From the NCBI GenBank assembly GCA_011525015.1, contig WTJC01000045.1, forward strand, positions 1-47,868: a DNA stretch of 47,868 nt, read 5' to 3'. Under the pieces are notes generated by a model. The model saw only the letters and a program-made list of their open reading frames with translations. It did not search any database and was not told the DNA's origin. This DNA is from Flavobacteriales bacterium (lineage in GTDB: Bacteria; Bacteroidota; Bacteroidia; Flavobacteriales; Flavobacteriaceae). The position numbers and the translations under genes were made by a program. The number at the start of each line of letters is the position of its first letter. Position 1 is the first letter of the stretch. Below are positions 10,171-17,919 of this stretch, piece by piece.

Positions 10171-11457
10171 ATGCTTTTCAAAGGCGAGAAAAGAAGGAAT
10201 ATTGAGCAGACGGATAAAGAGCACCTTTGGCATCCTTTAACCCAACATCAAACGGCATTACCGCCCTTACCTATTAAAAAAGCAAAAGGGGTATACCTGT
10301 GGGATTCAAACGGTAATAAATACATAGACGGAATTGCTTCTTGGTATACTGCGATGTACGGTCATTGTCACCCAAAGCTCACCAAGGCGATTTCAAAACA
10401 AGCTAAAAAGCTAGACCAAGTCGTTTTTACTGGGTTTACGCATCAGGCGGCTACAGATTTAGCTGAAAAGCTAATGCAGATATTACCCCAAAATCAAAAG
10501 CGACTCTTTTTTTCAGACAACGGATCAACTTCGGTAGAAGTAGCCATTAAAATGGCCTTGCAATATCACTTTAACAAGGGGGTAAAAAAAGAAACCCTAA
10601 TCGCTTTTGAAGATGGCTTTCACGGAGACACCTTTGGCGCGATGTCTGTATCTGGATTATCTGTATACAACGGTCCATTTGAGGAATTTTTTATTCGAGT
10701 GGAGCGCATTCCTGTTCCGAATAAGGATAATATTGAACAGGTCATTTCAAAGCTTCAACACTTAAGCGAAACACAGGATATTGCCGCCTTTGTCTACGAG
10801 CCTTTGATTCAAGGAGCAGCGGGAATGAAAATGCACGACGCTGCACTTTTAGATCGTGTTTTGGCTTTTTGCAAGCAACATACGATTCTTTGTATTGCAG
10901 ATGAGGTCATGACAGGATTCGGAAAGACAGGAACTCATTTTGCCTCTGAGCAACTCTCAAATCAACCCGATTTCATTTGTTTATCGAAAGCGTTGAGCGC
11001 TGGAATGTTGCCCTTAGCATTAACCTCGTGCACAGCGGATGTTTACGAGGCCTTTTTGAGTGACGAATTGGCCAAAGGTTTTTTTCACGGCCACACCTAC
11101 AGCGCAAACCCTCTGGCCTGTGCTGTCGCATCTGCTGCTATTGATTTGCTCACTTCAAAGTCGATTCAAAATTCGATTCGACGAATTGAAAAACAACATC
11201 TACAATTTGTTGAAGAACTCAATGCTAATAACAAGGTATCAAATGCCAGATGCAAGGGTGTAATATTGGCCTTTGAACTTAACAAGGAAATGAGCAGATA
11301 CGGTAATAAGCGCAACGAGCTCTATCAATTTTTTATGAGACAGGGAGTGTATTTAAGACCCTTAGGAAACACTATTTATATCAGTGCTCCTTACACCTGT
11401 ACCACCAGACAAATGAACAAAATTTACGATGCGGTACGCGCAGCGATAGAACTGTAA
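10171..11457 (+). CDS. bioA: Adenosylmethionine-8-amino-7-oxononanoate aminotransferase (BioA)
   Basis: A 428-residue class III aminotransferase. BioA moves the amino group of S-adenosylmethionine to KAPA, giving DAPA. The start ATG at 10171 is preferred over an in-frame TTG at 10126 that would run into the divergent gene. Key features are the BioA-type N-terminus HLWHPLTQHQ (residues 18-27), DGIASWYT, the PLP-binding DNGSTSVEVAIKMA, DGFHGDTFGAM, the pyridine-binding Asp in CIADEVMTGFGKTG, and the Schiff-base lysine K273 in LSKALSAGMLPLA. The HGHTYSANPLACA motif is also present. The ketosynthase gene begins at its stop codon (1-base overlap), so the two are translationally coupled. Confidence 0.96.
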   Translation: MLFKGEKRRNIEQTDKEHLWHPLTQHQTALPPLPIKKAKGVYLWDSNGNKYIDGIASWYTAMYGHCHPKLTKAISKQAKKLDQVVFTGFTHQAATDLAEKLMQILPQNQKRLFFSDNGSTSVEVAIKMALQYHFNKGVKKETLIAFEDGFHGDTFGAMSVSGLSVYNGPFEEFFIRVERIPVPNKDNIEQVISKLQHLSETQDIAAFVYEPLIQGAAGMKMHDAALLDRVLAFCKQHTILCIADEVMTGFGKTGTHFASEQLSNQPDFICLSKALSAGMLPLALTSCTADVYEAFLSDELAKGFFHGHTYSANPLACAVASAAIDLLTSKSIQNSIRRIEKQHLQFVEELNANNKVSNARCKGVILAFELNKEMSRYGNKRNELYQFFMRQGVYLRPLGNTIYISAPYTCTTRQMNKIYDAVRAAIEL

Positions 11458-12569
11458 TGAAGAAGGCCGTTTACATAGAAGAAATTCACACTATTTCTGC
11501 ACTTGGGATAGAAGAGGCTGAGAAAAGAAAAGGCTACTTAAGCGGGCAAACAGCGCTTCGATTTAATGATGAACTGAATCGATTTACAGGTGCTGTATCA
11601 GATAAACACCTATTGCCTTCAGATTCTAAGTACCATGCAAAACTAGATCGCACGGTGCGCTTAGCACTGAGTTTGAGCGCTAGAATGCGTCAATCTAACA
11701 CCAGTATTACGGATCAAACAGGAGTGAGTCTTGGTTCTTCTCGAGGAGCTACTGAACTACTTGAGGGGGATCTTCAAGCCTTTGTAAATAAAGAAGATGT
11801 TAGGCAACTTTCTTCACCCACGACAACCATGGGTAATATTAGTTCTTGGGTAGCTCAGGATTTGAATGCCTTTGGTCCTAATGTTGAAAATTCTATGACT
11901 TGCTCTACTGCAGCCCAGAGTATTTTAACGGCTGTAGCTTACTTAAATTCAGACATGTGCGCACAATTTGTTGCTGGAGGAGCAGAGGCTGCTTTGACTC
12001 CATTTACCATGGCACAATTAGATCGATTGGGAATTTACAGTAAAGCAGAGAGCCAAGCAGGTAACTTTGACAAGCTTGAAAATACTATGGTTTTAGGAGA
12101 GGGAGCAGGATTAATGTTGCTAAGTAATGAACCTAAGAATGCAAAGTACGCCATTGAGGGTGTTGGATATGCCATAGAGGCAATCGCGCATCCTGCTGCA
12201 TTATCTTCAAATGGAAGTTGTTTTCAAAAGGCGATGACTATGGCCAAGGGAGATCACGAGATTGACGCCATTGTAATGCACGCTCCTGGAACCAAGCAAG
12301 GAGATTTGGCAGAGTTGAAGGCTATTCATAAGGTGTTCGGAAAAGAAACTCCATTATTGACAAACAATAAATGGATAATTGGTCATACTTTTGGAGCTTC
12401 AATGTTATTGAGTTTAGAAATGGCAATTTTCATGCTTGAACACCAAGAATTTTATGCGGTTAATCCTCATAAATCTTCGGGAAATCAAAACGTTCAACTC
12501 AATACTATACTGGTGAATTCGGCAGGATTTGGAGGAAATGCTGTTTCACTTTTAATACGAAAAATTTAA
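11457..12569 (+). CDS. Beta-ketoacyl-ACP synthase-like protein within the biotin operon
   Basis: This 370-residue thiolase-fold ketosynthase is related to FabF/FabB but shorter (FabF is about 410). The catalytic triad is intact: C149 in SMTCSTAAQS, H275 in HAPGTKQGD (FabF HGTSTxxGD), and H310 in WIIGHTFGAS with K305 just before it. The C-terminal GFGGNA is also kept. It should therefore perform decarboxylative Claisen condensation. It is coupled to bioA by a 1-base overlap and followed after 29 bases by bioB. Context suggests a role in making the pimeloyl thioester for BioF, possibly in place of or alongside the BioC-BioH route, comparable in principle to BioZ of Alphaproteobacteria. Assignment as a ketosynthase is firm. 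The biotin role is inference. Confidence 0.85.
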   Translation: MKKAVYIEEIHTISALGIEEAEKRKGYLSGQTALRFNDELNRFTGAVSDKHLLPSDSKYHAKLDRTVRLALSLSARMRQSNTSITDQTGVSLGSSRGATELLEGDLQAFVNKEDVRQLSSPTTTMGNISSWVAQDLNAFGPNVENSMTCSTAAQSILTAVAYLNSDMCAQFVAGGAEAALTPFTMAQLDRLGIYSKAESQAGNFDKLENTMVLGEGAGLMLLSNEPKNAKYAIEGVGYAIEAIAHPAALSSNGSCFQKAMTMAKGDHEIDAIVMHAPGTKQGDLAELKAIHKVFGKETPLLTNNKWIIGHTFGASMLLSLEMAIFMLEHQEFYAVNPHKSSGNQNVQLNTILVNSAGFGGNAVSLLIRKI

Positions 12570-12598
12570 ACGTCATTTAAACGAATTAAAACGTTGAT

Positions 12599-13681
12599 AT
12601 GAGTGCTATAAAACACGACTGGACAAGAGAAGAAATAAAGGAAATCTACGAATTACCAATCATGGAATTGGTGTATCGTGCGGCTACCGTACATCGAAAG
12701 TTTCACGACCCTAATACCGTTCAAGTTTCTACCCTATTATCAATTAAAACTGGCGGATGTCCAGAGGATTGTGGATATTGCCCTCAAGCTGCTCGCTACC
12801 ACACTGATGTTGAAGGAAATGATTTGATGAGTGTACAGCAGGTAAAGGCGCAAGCTTTAAGAGCCAAGTCAAGTGGAAGTTCAAGAGTATGTATGGGTGC
12901 TGCCTGGAGAAATGTAAAAGATGGCCCAGAATTCGATCAGGTTCTTGAAATGGTTCGTACGATCAACAAACTTGACATGGAAGTTTGTTGCACCCTTGGG
13001 ATGATTACTGAGCAACAAGCAAAACGTTTGGCAGAGGCCGGTCTGTATGCCTATAATCACAACTTAGATACCTCAGAGGATTACTATAAAGAAGTCATTT
13101 CAACTCGCGCATATCAAGACCGATTAGACACCATTGACAATGTTCGAAAAACCAATGTTACGGTTTGTAGTGGAGGAATTATTGGAATGGGAGAATCTGT
13201 CGATGACAGAGTGGGAATGCTAGTGGCTTTAGCTCATTTAGACCCACAACCTGAATCGGTTCCAATTAACGCCTTGGTTGCGGTTGAAGGAACTCCAATG
13301 GAAACAAATGAACCTGTTTCAATATGGGAAATGGTTCGAATGGTTGCCACTACCCGTATCGTAATGCCCAATACACAAGTGCGTCTTTCTGCAGGTAGAA
13401 CTGAGATGTCTGCAGAAGGTCAGGCCTTTTGCTTTTTGGCTGGTGCAAATTCTATTTTTGCTGGAGATAAGTTATTGACTACTCCAAATCCAGACATCAA
13501 TGAAGACATGGAGTTGTTCAAATCGCTCGGATTGAATTTTCAAAAACCATTTGTAAAAGCACCACAACCAACAACGGTTGAAGCTGAACAATCTGAACTT
13601 GAACCACTAGGTGAAAAACCAAAGTGGACTAGACCTTCTCATAAAATTGAACGCAACGAATTAGCGCGCAATAAAAATTGA
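12599..13681 (+). CDS. bioB: Biotin synthase (BioB)
   Basis: A 360-residue radical SAM enzyme that inserts sulfur into dethiobiotin, the last step of biotin synthesis. The radical-SAM cysteines are C54, C58 and C61 (GGCPEDCGYCPQ). Ligands for the auxiliary [2Fe-2S] cluster are visible: C98 (RVCMGAAWR), C130 or C131 (EVCCTLGM), C190 (TVCSGGI) and the unusual arginine ligand R262 (VRLSAGR). YNHNLDTS and the GTPM motif are typical. A charged, proline-containing tail of about 30 residues extends beyond the TIM barrel. The stop codon directly abuts that of the convergent recX gene, leaving no room for a separate terminator. Confidence 0.98.
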   Translation: MSAIKHDWTREEIKEIYELPIMELVYRAATVHRKFHDPNTVQVSTLLSIKTGGCPEDCGYCPQAARYHTDVEGNDLMSVQQVKAQALRAKSSGSSRVCMGAAWRNVKDGPEFDQVLEMVRTINKLDMEVCCTLGMITEQQAKRLAEAGLYAYNHNLDTSEDYYKEVISTRAYQDRLDTIDNVRKTNVTVCSGGIIGMGESVDDRVGMLVALAHLDPQPESVPINALVAVEGTPMETNEPVSIWEMVRMVATTRIVMPNTQVRLSAGRTEMSAEGQAFCFLAGANSIFAGDKLLTTPNPDINEDMELFKSLGLNFQKPFVKAPQPTTVEAEQSELEPLGEKPKWTRPSHKIERNELARNKN

Positions 13682-14164
13682 TTACTCCAACGAATTGAGA
13701 CCTTCTGAAATGAGCTCATATTCCCAGCCTCTGTAGACGAAATAAGATTGAATCTTTTTTTTCTGTTCAAGCAGGGGTAGGTGTTTATATTCGATTTTCT
13801 TTTGGTCTAAGAGATTGAAAAACACAGTTTGGTATTCTTCTTCTAGAATTTCTTTAAGTCCAATTTTTATGTTGAATTTTGAAATGCTTCGCTTTTTTAA
13901 TTCATTTGAAATTCGCTGCTTTCCCCATTTTTTAATTCTAAACTTTCCTCTTGCAAATGATTGTGCAAAACGAGTTTCATTCAAGAAATTCTCTTCAATC
14001 AAATGCACAATGATTTGATCTATTGCTTCAGGAATCATTTTCATCTCCCTTAATTTTCTAGTGACCTCTTGATGACAACGATCTTGATAGGCACAGTAAT
14101 ACTCTAATTTTTTACGCGCTTCTTCTAGGGTGTAGCTTTTATCATTTTTTGGGGTAAAGGCCAT
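13682..14164 (-). CDS. recX: Regulatory protein RecX
   Basis: The 160-residue, mostly helical and basic protein has RecX three-helix repeats: a first repeat with LEYYCAYQDRCHQEVTRKL, a second with IVHLIEENFLNETRFAQSFARGKF, and a degenerate third at the C-terminus with YFVYRGWEYELI. RecX binds RecA filaments and limits their growth. The RFAQSFARGKF block is the most diagnostic. recA is not adjacent in this window. The gene is preceded by the terminator of rng and is convergent with bioB with no intervening base. Confidence 0.88.
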   Translation of the reverse strand: MAFTPKNDKSYTLEEARKKLEYYCAYQDRCHQEVTRKLREMKMIPEAIDQIIVHLIEENFLNETRFAQSFARGKFRIKKWGKQRISNELKKRSISKFNIKIGLKEILEEEYQTVFFNLLDQKKIEYKHLPLLEQKKKIQSYFVYRGWEYELISEGLNSLE

Positions 14165-14183
14165 GCTGAAAATTAAGCAAAAA

Positions 14184-14213
14184 AAAAGAGCTCCCTTTAA
14201 GAGGAGCTCTTTT
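14184..14213 (-). terminator. Intrinsic terminator after rng
   Basis: AAAAGAGCTCC (14184-14194) pairs perfectly with GGAGCTCTTTT (14203-14213) around an 8-base loop. On the minus strand the stem is followed by a U run from the A stretch at 14178-14187. It lies 6 bases past the rng stop codon and before recX. Confidence 0.85.
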
Positions 14214-14218
14214 ATAAT

Positions 14219-15772
14219 TCACGTTTTTATCGTTCTTCCTTTTTTGTTTTTGAATCTGTACTGTAAATAGGTGTATGCATCTCTAGGTTGTATACGAATC
14301 CATTTCTTGTACTTTAAAAACCATTGTAAACGAATAGACTTTGGCCAAAATAAAAAGCCTTTAGTCAGGTATGCTGCGATAAAAGGATGAATGTTTAGAA
14401 ATACATCTTTAGCTTTTCCGCTTGCGATGCGCTCTACTTCAGCATTAATTTTATCGATAAGCACAATTGGGGCTTCCACTTGACCTTGGCTATTTGGATT
14501 GACCTCTGAAGTTTTGATGTTCATTTCAGGTCTCACTCGTTGTCTAGTAATTTGGATGAGTCCAAATTTACTCGGCGGAAGAATTTTATGTTTCGCTCGA
14601 TCTTCTTTCATTTCGTCTCTAAGAAACTCGAACAATTTTTTTCTGTTTTCGGCCCGACCCATGTCTATGAAATCGACCACTATAATTCCCCCCATATCTC
14701 TTAATCTTAATTGGCGGGCAATTTCAGCGGCGGCAAGAAGATTCACTTCTAATGCAGTTTCTTCTTGATTGTTGGCTTTGTTCGAACGATTTCCACTATT
14801 GACATCGATAACGTGCAGTGCTTCGGTGTGCTCTATTACCAAGTAGGCACCTTTACTCATCGAAGCTGTACGGCCAAAAGAGGTTTTAATTTGACGTTCT
14901 ATTCCAAACTTTTCATAAATGGGCGTATTTCCTTTGTGAAGTTTTACAAGAGATTCTTGTTTGGGTGAAATCTCTGCGATGTAATCCTTAATTCGATCGG
15001 CTACATCTTCGTTATCGACATGAATGCCGGTAAAACTATCGTTAAATACGTCTCTTAAGAACCCAGTCGCTCTGTTGAGTTCGGCTAATACTTTAGAAGG
15101 ATGAGAGGCTTTGTGCAGTTTTTTGCACATCGTTTCCCATTTGGATACCAATTTTTGCAAATCAGCATCTAATTCTGCAACTTTTTTTCCTTCAGCTACA
15201 GTTCTTACAATGACTCCAAAACCTTTGGGTTTAATACTGGTTACAAGTCGTTTGAGTCGGTCCTTTTCTTCTCTGCTTTCAATTTTTTGAGAAACAGAAA
15301 CTCGATTTGAAAAAGGTACAATGACTACATATCTTCCGGCAAGCGATAGTTCTGAGCTTATTCTAGGACCTTTAGTAGATATAGGTTCTTTTACAATCTG
15401 AACAAGAATGGACTGATTGGATTTAATAACTTCATTGATACTACCGTCTTTATCGATATCTTTTTCGAAAGGAAATTTTTCGAGATTGTAAGACTTAATT
15501 TTGTTTGTTCTTATGCCTTTGATAAATTTTAGCATTGAACTCAGTTGCGGCCCTAGATCGTGGTAGTGAAGAAATGCGTCTTTCTCATATCCCACGTCTA
15601 CAAAGGCAGCGTTTAATCCGGTTACAGATTTTCTGATTTTTGCTAAATAAATATCTCCGACTGAAAAGCTGCTGTCGTCTTCTTCGCGGTGCAGCTCGAT
15701 AAGTTTACCTTCTTTAAGTAAAGCAAAGTCAACAGTGTCTGAACTAGTTCTTATAATTAATTCATTATTCAC
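14219..15772 (-). CDS. rng: Ribonuclease E/G family endoribonuclease
   Basis: About 517 residues. RNase G/E cleaves single-stranded RNA for rRNA maturation and mRNA decay. I chose the GTG at 15772, which gives an N-terminus NNELIIRTSSDTVDFALL typical of flavobacterial RNase G, over an in-frame TTG 33 bases earlier. The S1 domain lies at about residues 35-125 (SVGDIYLAKIRKSVTGLNAAFVD). The catalytic Asp pair lies in LHVIDVNSGN and GGIIVVDFIDM. The LIQITRQRVRP segment near the Zn-link region is present, although I do not see the CPxC motif of RNase E. There is no long C-terminal scaffold. The upstream leader contains two inverted repeats, and the gene follows the 29-codon basic-protein gene. 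Confidence 0.92.
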   Translation of the reverse strand: MNNELIIRTSSDTVDFALLKEGKLIELHREEDDSSFSVGDIYLAKIRKSVTGLNAAFVDVGYEKDAFLHYHDLGPQLSSMLKFIKGIRTNKIKSYNLEKFPFEKDIDKDGSINEVIKSNQSILVQIVKEPISTKGPRISSELSLAGRYVVIVPFSNRVSVSQKIESREEKDRLKRLVTSIKPKGFGVIVRTVAEGKKVAELDADLQKLVSKWETMCKKLHKASHPSKVLAELNRATGFLRDVFNDSFTGIHVDNEDVADRIKDYIAEISPKQESLVKLHKGNTPIYEKFGIERQIKTSFGRTASMSKGAYLVIEHTEALHVIDVNSGNRSNKANNQEETALEVNLLAAAEIARQLRLRDMGGIIVVDFIDMGRAENRKKLFEFLRDEMKEDRAKHKILPPSKFGLIQITRQRVRPEMNIKTSEVNPNSQGQVEAPIVLIDKINAEVERIASGKAKDVFLNIHPFIAAYLTKGFLFWPKSIRLQWFLKYKKWIRIQPRDAYTYLQYRFKNKKGRTIKT

Positions 15773-15790
15773 TGTTATATATTTTAGAAT

Positions 15791-15832
15791 GCGCGTGACG
15801 CGCAAAATTTAAACAATTGTGATAAAAATCAC
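15791..15832 (-). repeat. Two short inverted repeats in the rng leader
   Basis: GCGCGTGACGCGC (15791-15803) is a palindrome with 6-base arms around one central base. GTGATAAAAATCAC (15819-15832) has 5-base arms around four A residues. Both lie in the 97 bases between the 29-codon gene and rng. They could be RNA hairpins or operator sites, but nothing here shows which. Confidence 0.4.
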
Positions 15833-15869
15833 CTTAACCATCATGTCAAAGAACGTGTTTTGCAGAAGA

Positions 15870-15959
15870 TTATTTCTTCTTGTGGCGGTTAGCTCTTCTG
15901 CGCTTTTTGCGCTTGTGAGTAGCTACCTTATGTCTTTTTCTTTTTTTTCCACTCGGCAT
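15870..15959 (-). CDS. 29-residue, highly basic mini-protein (probable ribosome- or nucleic-acid-binding)
   Basis: I found this by reading the minus strand between HU and rng. ATG is at 15959-15957 and TAA at 15872-15870. The peptide begins MPSGKKRKRHKVATH and ends RRRANRHKKK: 21 of 29 residues are Lys, Arg or His, and none is acidic. Repeated HK(R)K blocks look like the small basic tails of ribosomal proteins. Its codons read as a clean gene and its termini resemble, from memory, a short conserved hypothetical protein found before rng in other Bacteroidota. I cannot confirm this without a search. A -7-like TAACTTTA lies 12-19 bases before the start. Possible roles are a small ribosomal protein or an RNA-binding factor tied to RNase G. 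Confidence 0.75.
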   Translation of the reverse strand: MPSGKKRKRHKVATHKRKKRRRANRHKKK

Positions 15960-15970
15960 AGTATAGCACT

Positions 15971-15978
15971 TAAAGTTA
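15971..15978 (-). promoter_or_regulatory. Possible -7 element before the 29-codon gene
   Basis: The minus strand reads TAACTTTA, one base off TAnnTTTG, between the HU stop (15989) and the mini-gene start (15959). It is a weak match and no -33 box is obvious. Confidence 0.25.
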
Positions 15979-15988
15979 GATTAATAAA

Positions 15989-16279
15989 TTATTTTACTTG
16001 AACGTTACTCTTAACACTTTCCACAAAAACTTTTGCAGGTTTGAATGATGGAATATTGTGCGCAGGTATCTTAATTGTTGTGTTTTTAGAAATATTTCTT
16101 CCTGTTTTTTCAGCTCTTGTCTTGATGATAAAGCTTCCAAAACCTCTTAGATAAACATTGTCGCCACTCTCAAGTGAATTTTTGATTTCGCCCATAAAAG
16201 ATTCCACTGTTGCTTGAACATCCCCTTTGTCGATTCCTAATTTTTCCGAAATATTGTTCACTAAATCTGCTTTCGTCAT
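15989..16279 (-). CDS. hup: HU-family DNA-binding protein
   Basis: A 96-residue histone-like protein that bends and packages DNA as a dimer. I chose the ATG at 16279 (MTKADLVNNISEKLG), the usual HU start, over an in-frame TTG 24 bases upstream. The signature GFGSFIIKTRAEKTGRN lies in the DNA-clasping arm, followed by the KIPAHNIPSFKPAK beta arm containing the intercalating proline. A perfect -7 element lies just upstream at 16301-16308. HU is divergent from mutY and is the first of a minus-strand series with the mini-gene and rng. Confidence 0.96.
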   Translation of the reverse strand: MTKADLVNNISEKLGIDKGDVQATVESFMGEIKNSLESGDNVYLRGFGSFIIKTRAEKTGRNISKNTTIKIPAHNIPSFKPAKVFVESVKSNVQVK

Positions 16280-16300
16280 TTTATTTGTTTTTTTGGCTTG

Positions 16301-16308
16301 CAAATATA
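16301..16308 (-). promoter_or_regulatory. -7 element for the HU gene
   Basis: The minus strand reads TATATTTG followed by CAAGCC, an exact TAnnTTTG match placed 22 bases before the HU ATG. The location downstream of the alternative TTG start supports the shorter reading frame. Confidence 0.6.
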
Positions 16309-16369
16309 TAAATTAAAACTTTGTTTAACTCTAAAACGCTACATTTTAGTGTTATAAAGCACAATTTTA

Positions 16370-17419
16370 ATGATAGAGTCATTTAGAAAAGGTCTACAGC
16401 AATGGTATGAACTCAATAAAAGAAGTCTGCCGTGGAGAAACACAACGAATCCCTACCTCGTTTGGCTGAGTGAAATCATTCTTCAGCAGACTCGAGTAGA
16501 GCAGGGCTTACCATACTTTGAAGCCTTTTCTAAAACCTACCCTACGGTGTTTGATTTGGCTGCGGCAAATGAAGAAGAGGTGCTAAAGTTATGGCAGGGT
16601 CTGGGGTATTACAGTAGAGCTCGTAATTTACACCAGACAGCCAAATACATTGTAGATGAGTTAAAAGGAGAATTCCCAAAGTCATACGATGGTCTTATTC
16701 GACTCAAAGGAGTTGGCCCTTATACGGCTGCGGCCATAGCCTCTTTTTGTTACGACGAGGCCAAGGCAGTGGTTGATGGAAATGTTTACCGCGTTTTGGC
16801 GCGAATATTTGGAATACATACTCCTATAAATTCTTCTTTGGGGATTAAAGAATTTCAACAACTGGCCAATGAACTTTTAGACCGAAAAAAACCTGCCACA
16901 CACAATCAGGCGATGATGGAATTTGGTTCGCAACAGTGCAAGCCTAAAGCTGCACTTTGTGAGGAATGTTTTTTCAACAAAAAATGCTTTGCCTACCAAA
17001 AAAATGCAGTTGCAGAATTTCCAGTCAAAGAAAAAAAGCTAAAAATCAAAAAACGCACCCTACACTATTATGTCATAATAGATGCTCAGCGAAGAACCAT
17101 CTTACAAAAGAGAACCCAGAAAGGCATTTGGCAAAATCTCTACGACTTTCCGCTCATTGAACAGGATGAGCAACCATCCGCCAAAGACATTAAGAAACTA
17201 CTAGCTCACAATGATATTTATGGCTTGGCAAAGCAATGGGTTTGGAATGAAGAAGCTGTGGTGCACAAGTTGTCACATCGAGAATTAAGGGTTTATTTCA
17301 CCCTGCTTGAAGTGGAAGACGATTTAAGCGGGCACAAAGACGCTGTGCGCTGGTCAGAACTGCCTTCTTTTGCTGTGCCAGTTCTCATTGATAATTTTAT
17401 AAATCGATTTAAATTTTAG
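16370..17419 (+). CDS. mutY: A/G-specific adenine DNA glycosylase (MutY)
   Basis: This 349-residue enzyme removes adenine mispaired with 8-oxoguanine. The HhH-GPD domain has catalytic E35 in LSEIILQQTRVEQ, the helix-hairpin-helix LKGVGPYTAAAIASF (112-126) and catalytic D136 in AVVDGNVYRV. The [4Fe-4S] cysteines are C190, C197, C200 and C206, with the classic C-x6-C-x2-C-x5-C spacing. A NUDIX-like C-terminal domain from about 230 recognises the 8-oxoG side (QKRTQKGIWQNLYDFP). Start ATG at 16370. ssb follows after 12 bases, so the two are probably co-transcribed. Confidence 0.97.
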   Translation: MIESFRKGLQQWYELNKRSLPWRNTTNPYLVWLSEIILQQTRVEQGLPYFEAFSKTYPTVFDLAAANEEEVLKLWQGLGYYSRARNLHQTAKYIVDELKGEFPKSYDGLIRLKGVGPYTAAAIASFCYDEAKAVVDGNVYRVLARIFGIHTPINSSLGIKEFQQLANELLDRKKPATHNQAMMEFGSQQCKPKAALCEECFFNKKCFAYQKNAVAEFPVKEKKLKIKKRTLHYYVIIDAQRRTILQKRTQKGIWQNLYDFPLIEQDEQPSAKDIKKLLAHNDIYGLAKQWVWNEEAVVHKLSHRELRVYFTLLEVEDDLSGHKDAVRWSELPSFAVPVLIDNFINRFKF

Positions 17420-17431
17420 TACTTTTATCTT

Positions 17432-17890
17432 ATGAGTGGAACGTTAAATAAAGTCATGTTAATTGGTCATTTAGGTGACGAGGTTAAAATGCACTATTTC
17501 GAAGGTGGTAATTGTATTGGAAGATTTCCTTTAGCCACCAATGAGTCTTATACCAATCGACAGAGCGGAGAAAAAGTAACTCAAACCGAATGGCATAATG
17601 TAGTAATGAGAAATAAAGCAGCAGAAATATGCGAGAAGTATCTAAAAAAAGGAGATAAGATCTATATCGAAGGTCGATTGAAAACAAGACAATGGACAGG
17701 TGATGACGGGCAAAACCGTTATTCGACAGAAATTCACGCCTCTGATTTTACATTTCTTACGCCAAAAGAGCAATCAGGAGCATCTTCAATGGGTTCCAAT
17801 ACGCCAGCTCAACAAGCTCAAACACCTAACGTAACTACGCCTAATGCGCCAGCTGCTGTAGAAGATCAAGAAGATGACCTTCCTTTCTAA
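17432..17890 (+). CDS. ssb: Single-stranded DNA-binding protein
   Basis: A 152-residue OB-fold protein that coats ssDNA as a tetramer. The OB domain covers about 1-110 (MSGTLNKVMLIGHLGDEVKMHYFE, then TEWHNVVMRNKAAEICEKYLKKGDKIYIEGRLKTRQW). A Gln/Ala/Pro/Asn-rich linker of about 30 residues leads to the acidic tip DQEDDLPF, the docking peptide for DNA repair and replication partners. It follows mutY by 12 bases and precedes gldE by 29. The same DDLPF ending occurs in the DUF3127 protein at 33478. Confidence 0.97.
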   Translation: MSGTLNKVMLIGHLGDEVKMHYFEGGNCIGRFPLATNESYTNRQSGEKVTQTEWHNVVMRNKAAEICEKYLKKGDKIYIEGRLKTRQWTGDDGQNRYSTEIHASDFTFLTPKEQSGASSMGSNTPAQQAQTPNVTTPNAPAAVEDQEDDLPF

Positions 17891-17919
17891 ATTACAATTC
17901 AGTTGATTCCAACTAAAAG

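Noticed and set aside
15808-15846. A second tiny minus-strand ORF in the rng leader, about 11 codons from an ATGATG
   Set aside because: It overlaps the inverted repeat at 15819-15832 and has no basic or other distinctive composition. It may be a leader peptide but nothing supports it.
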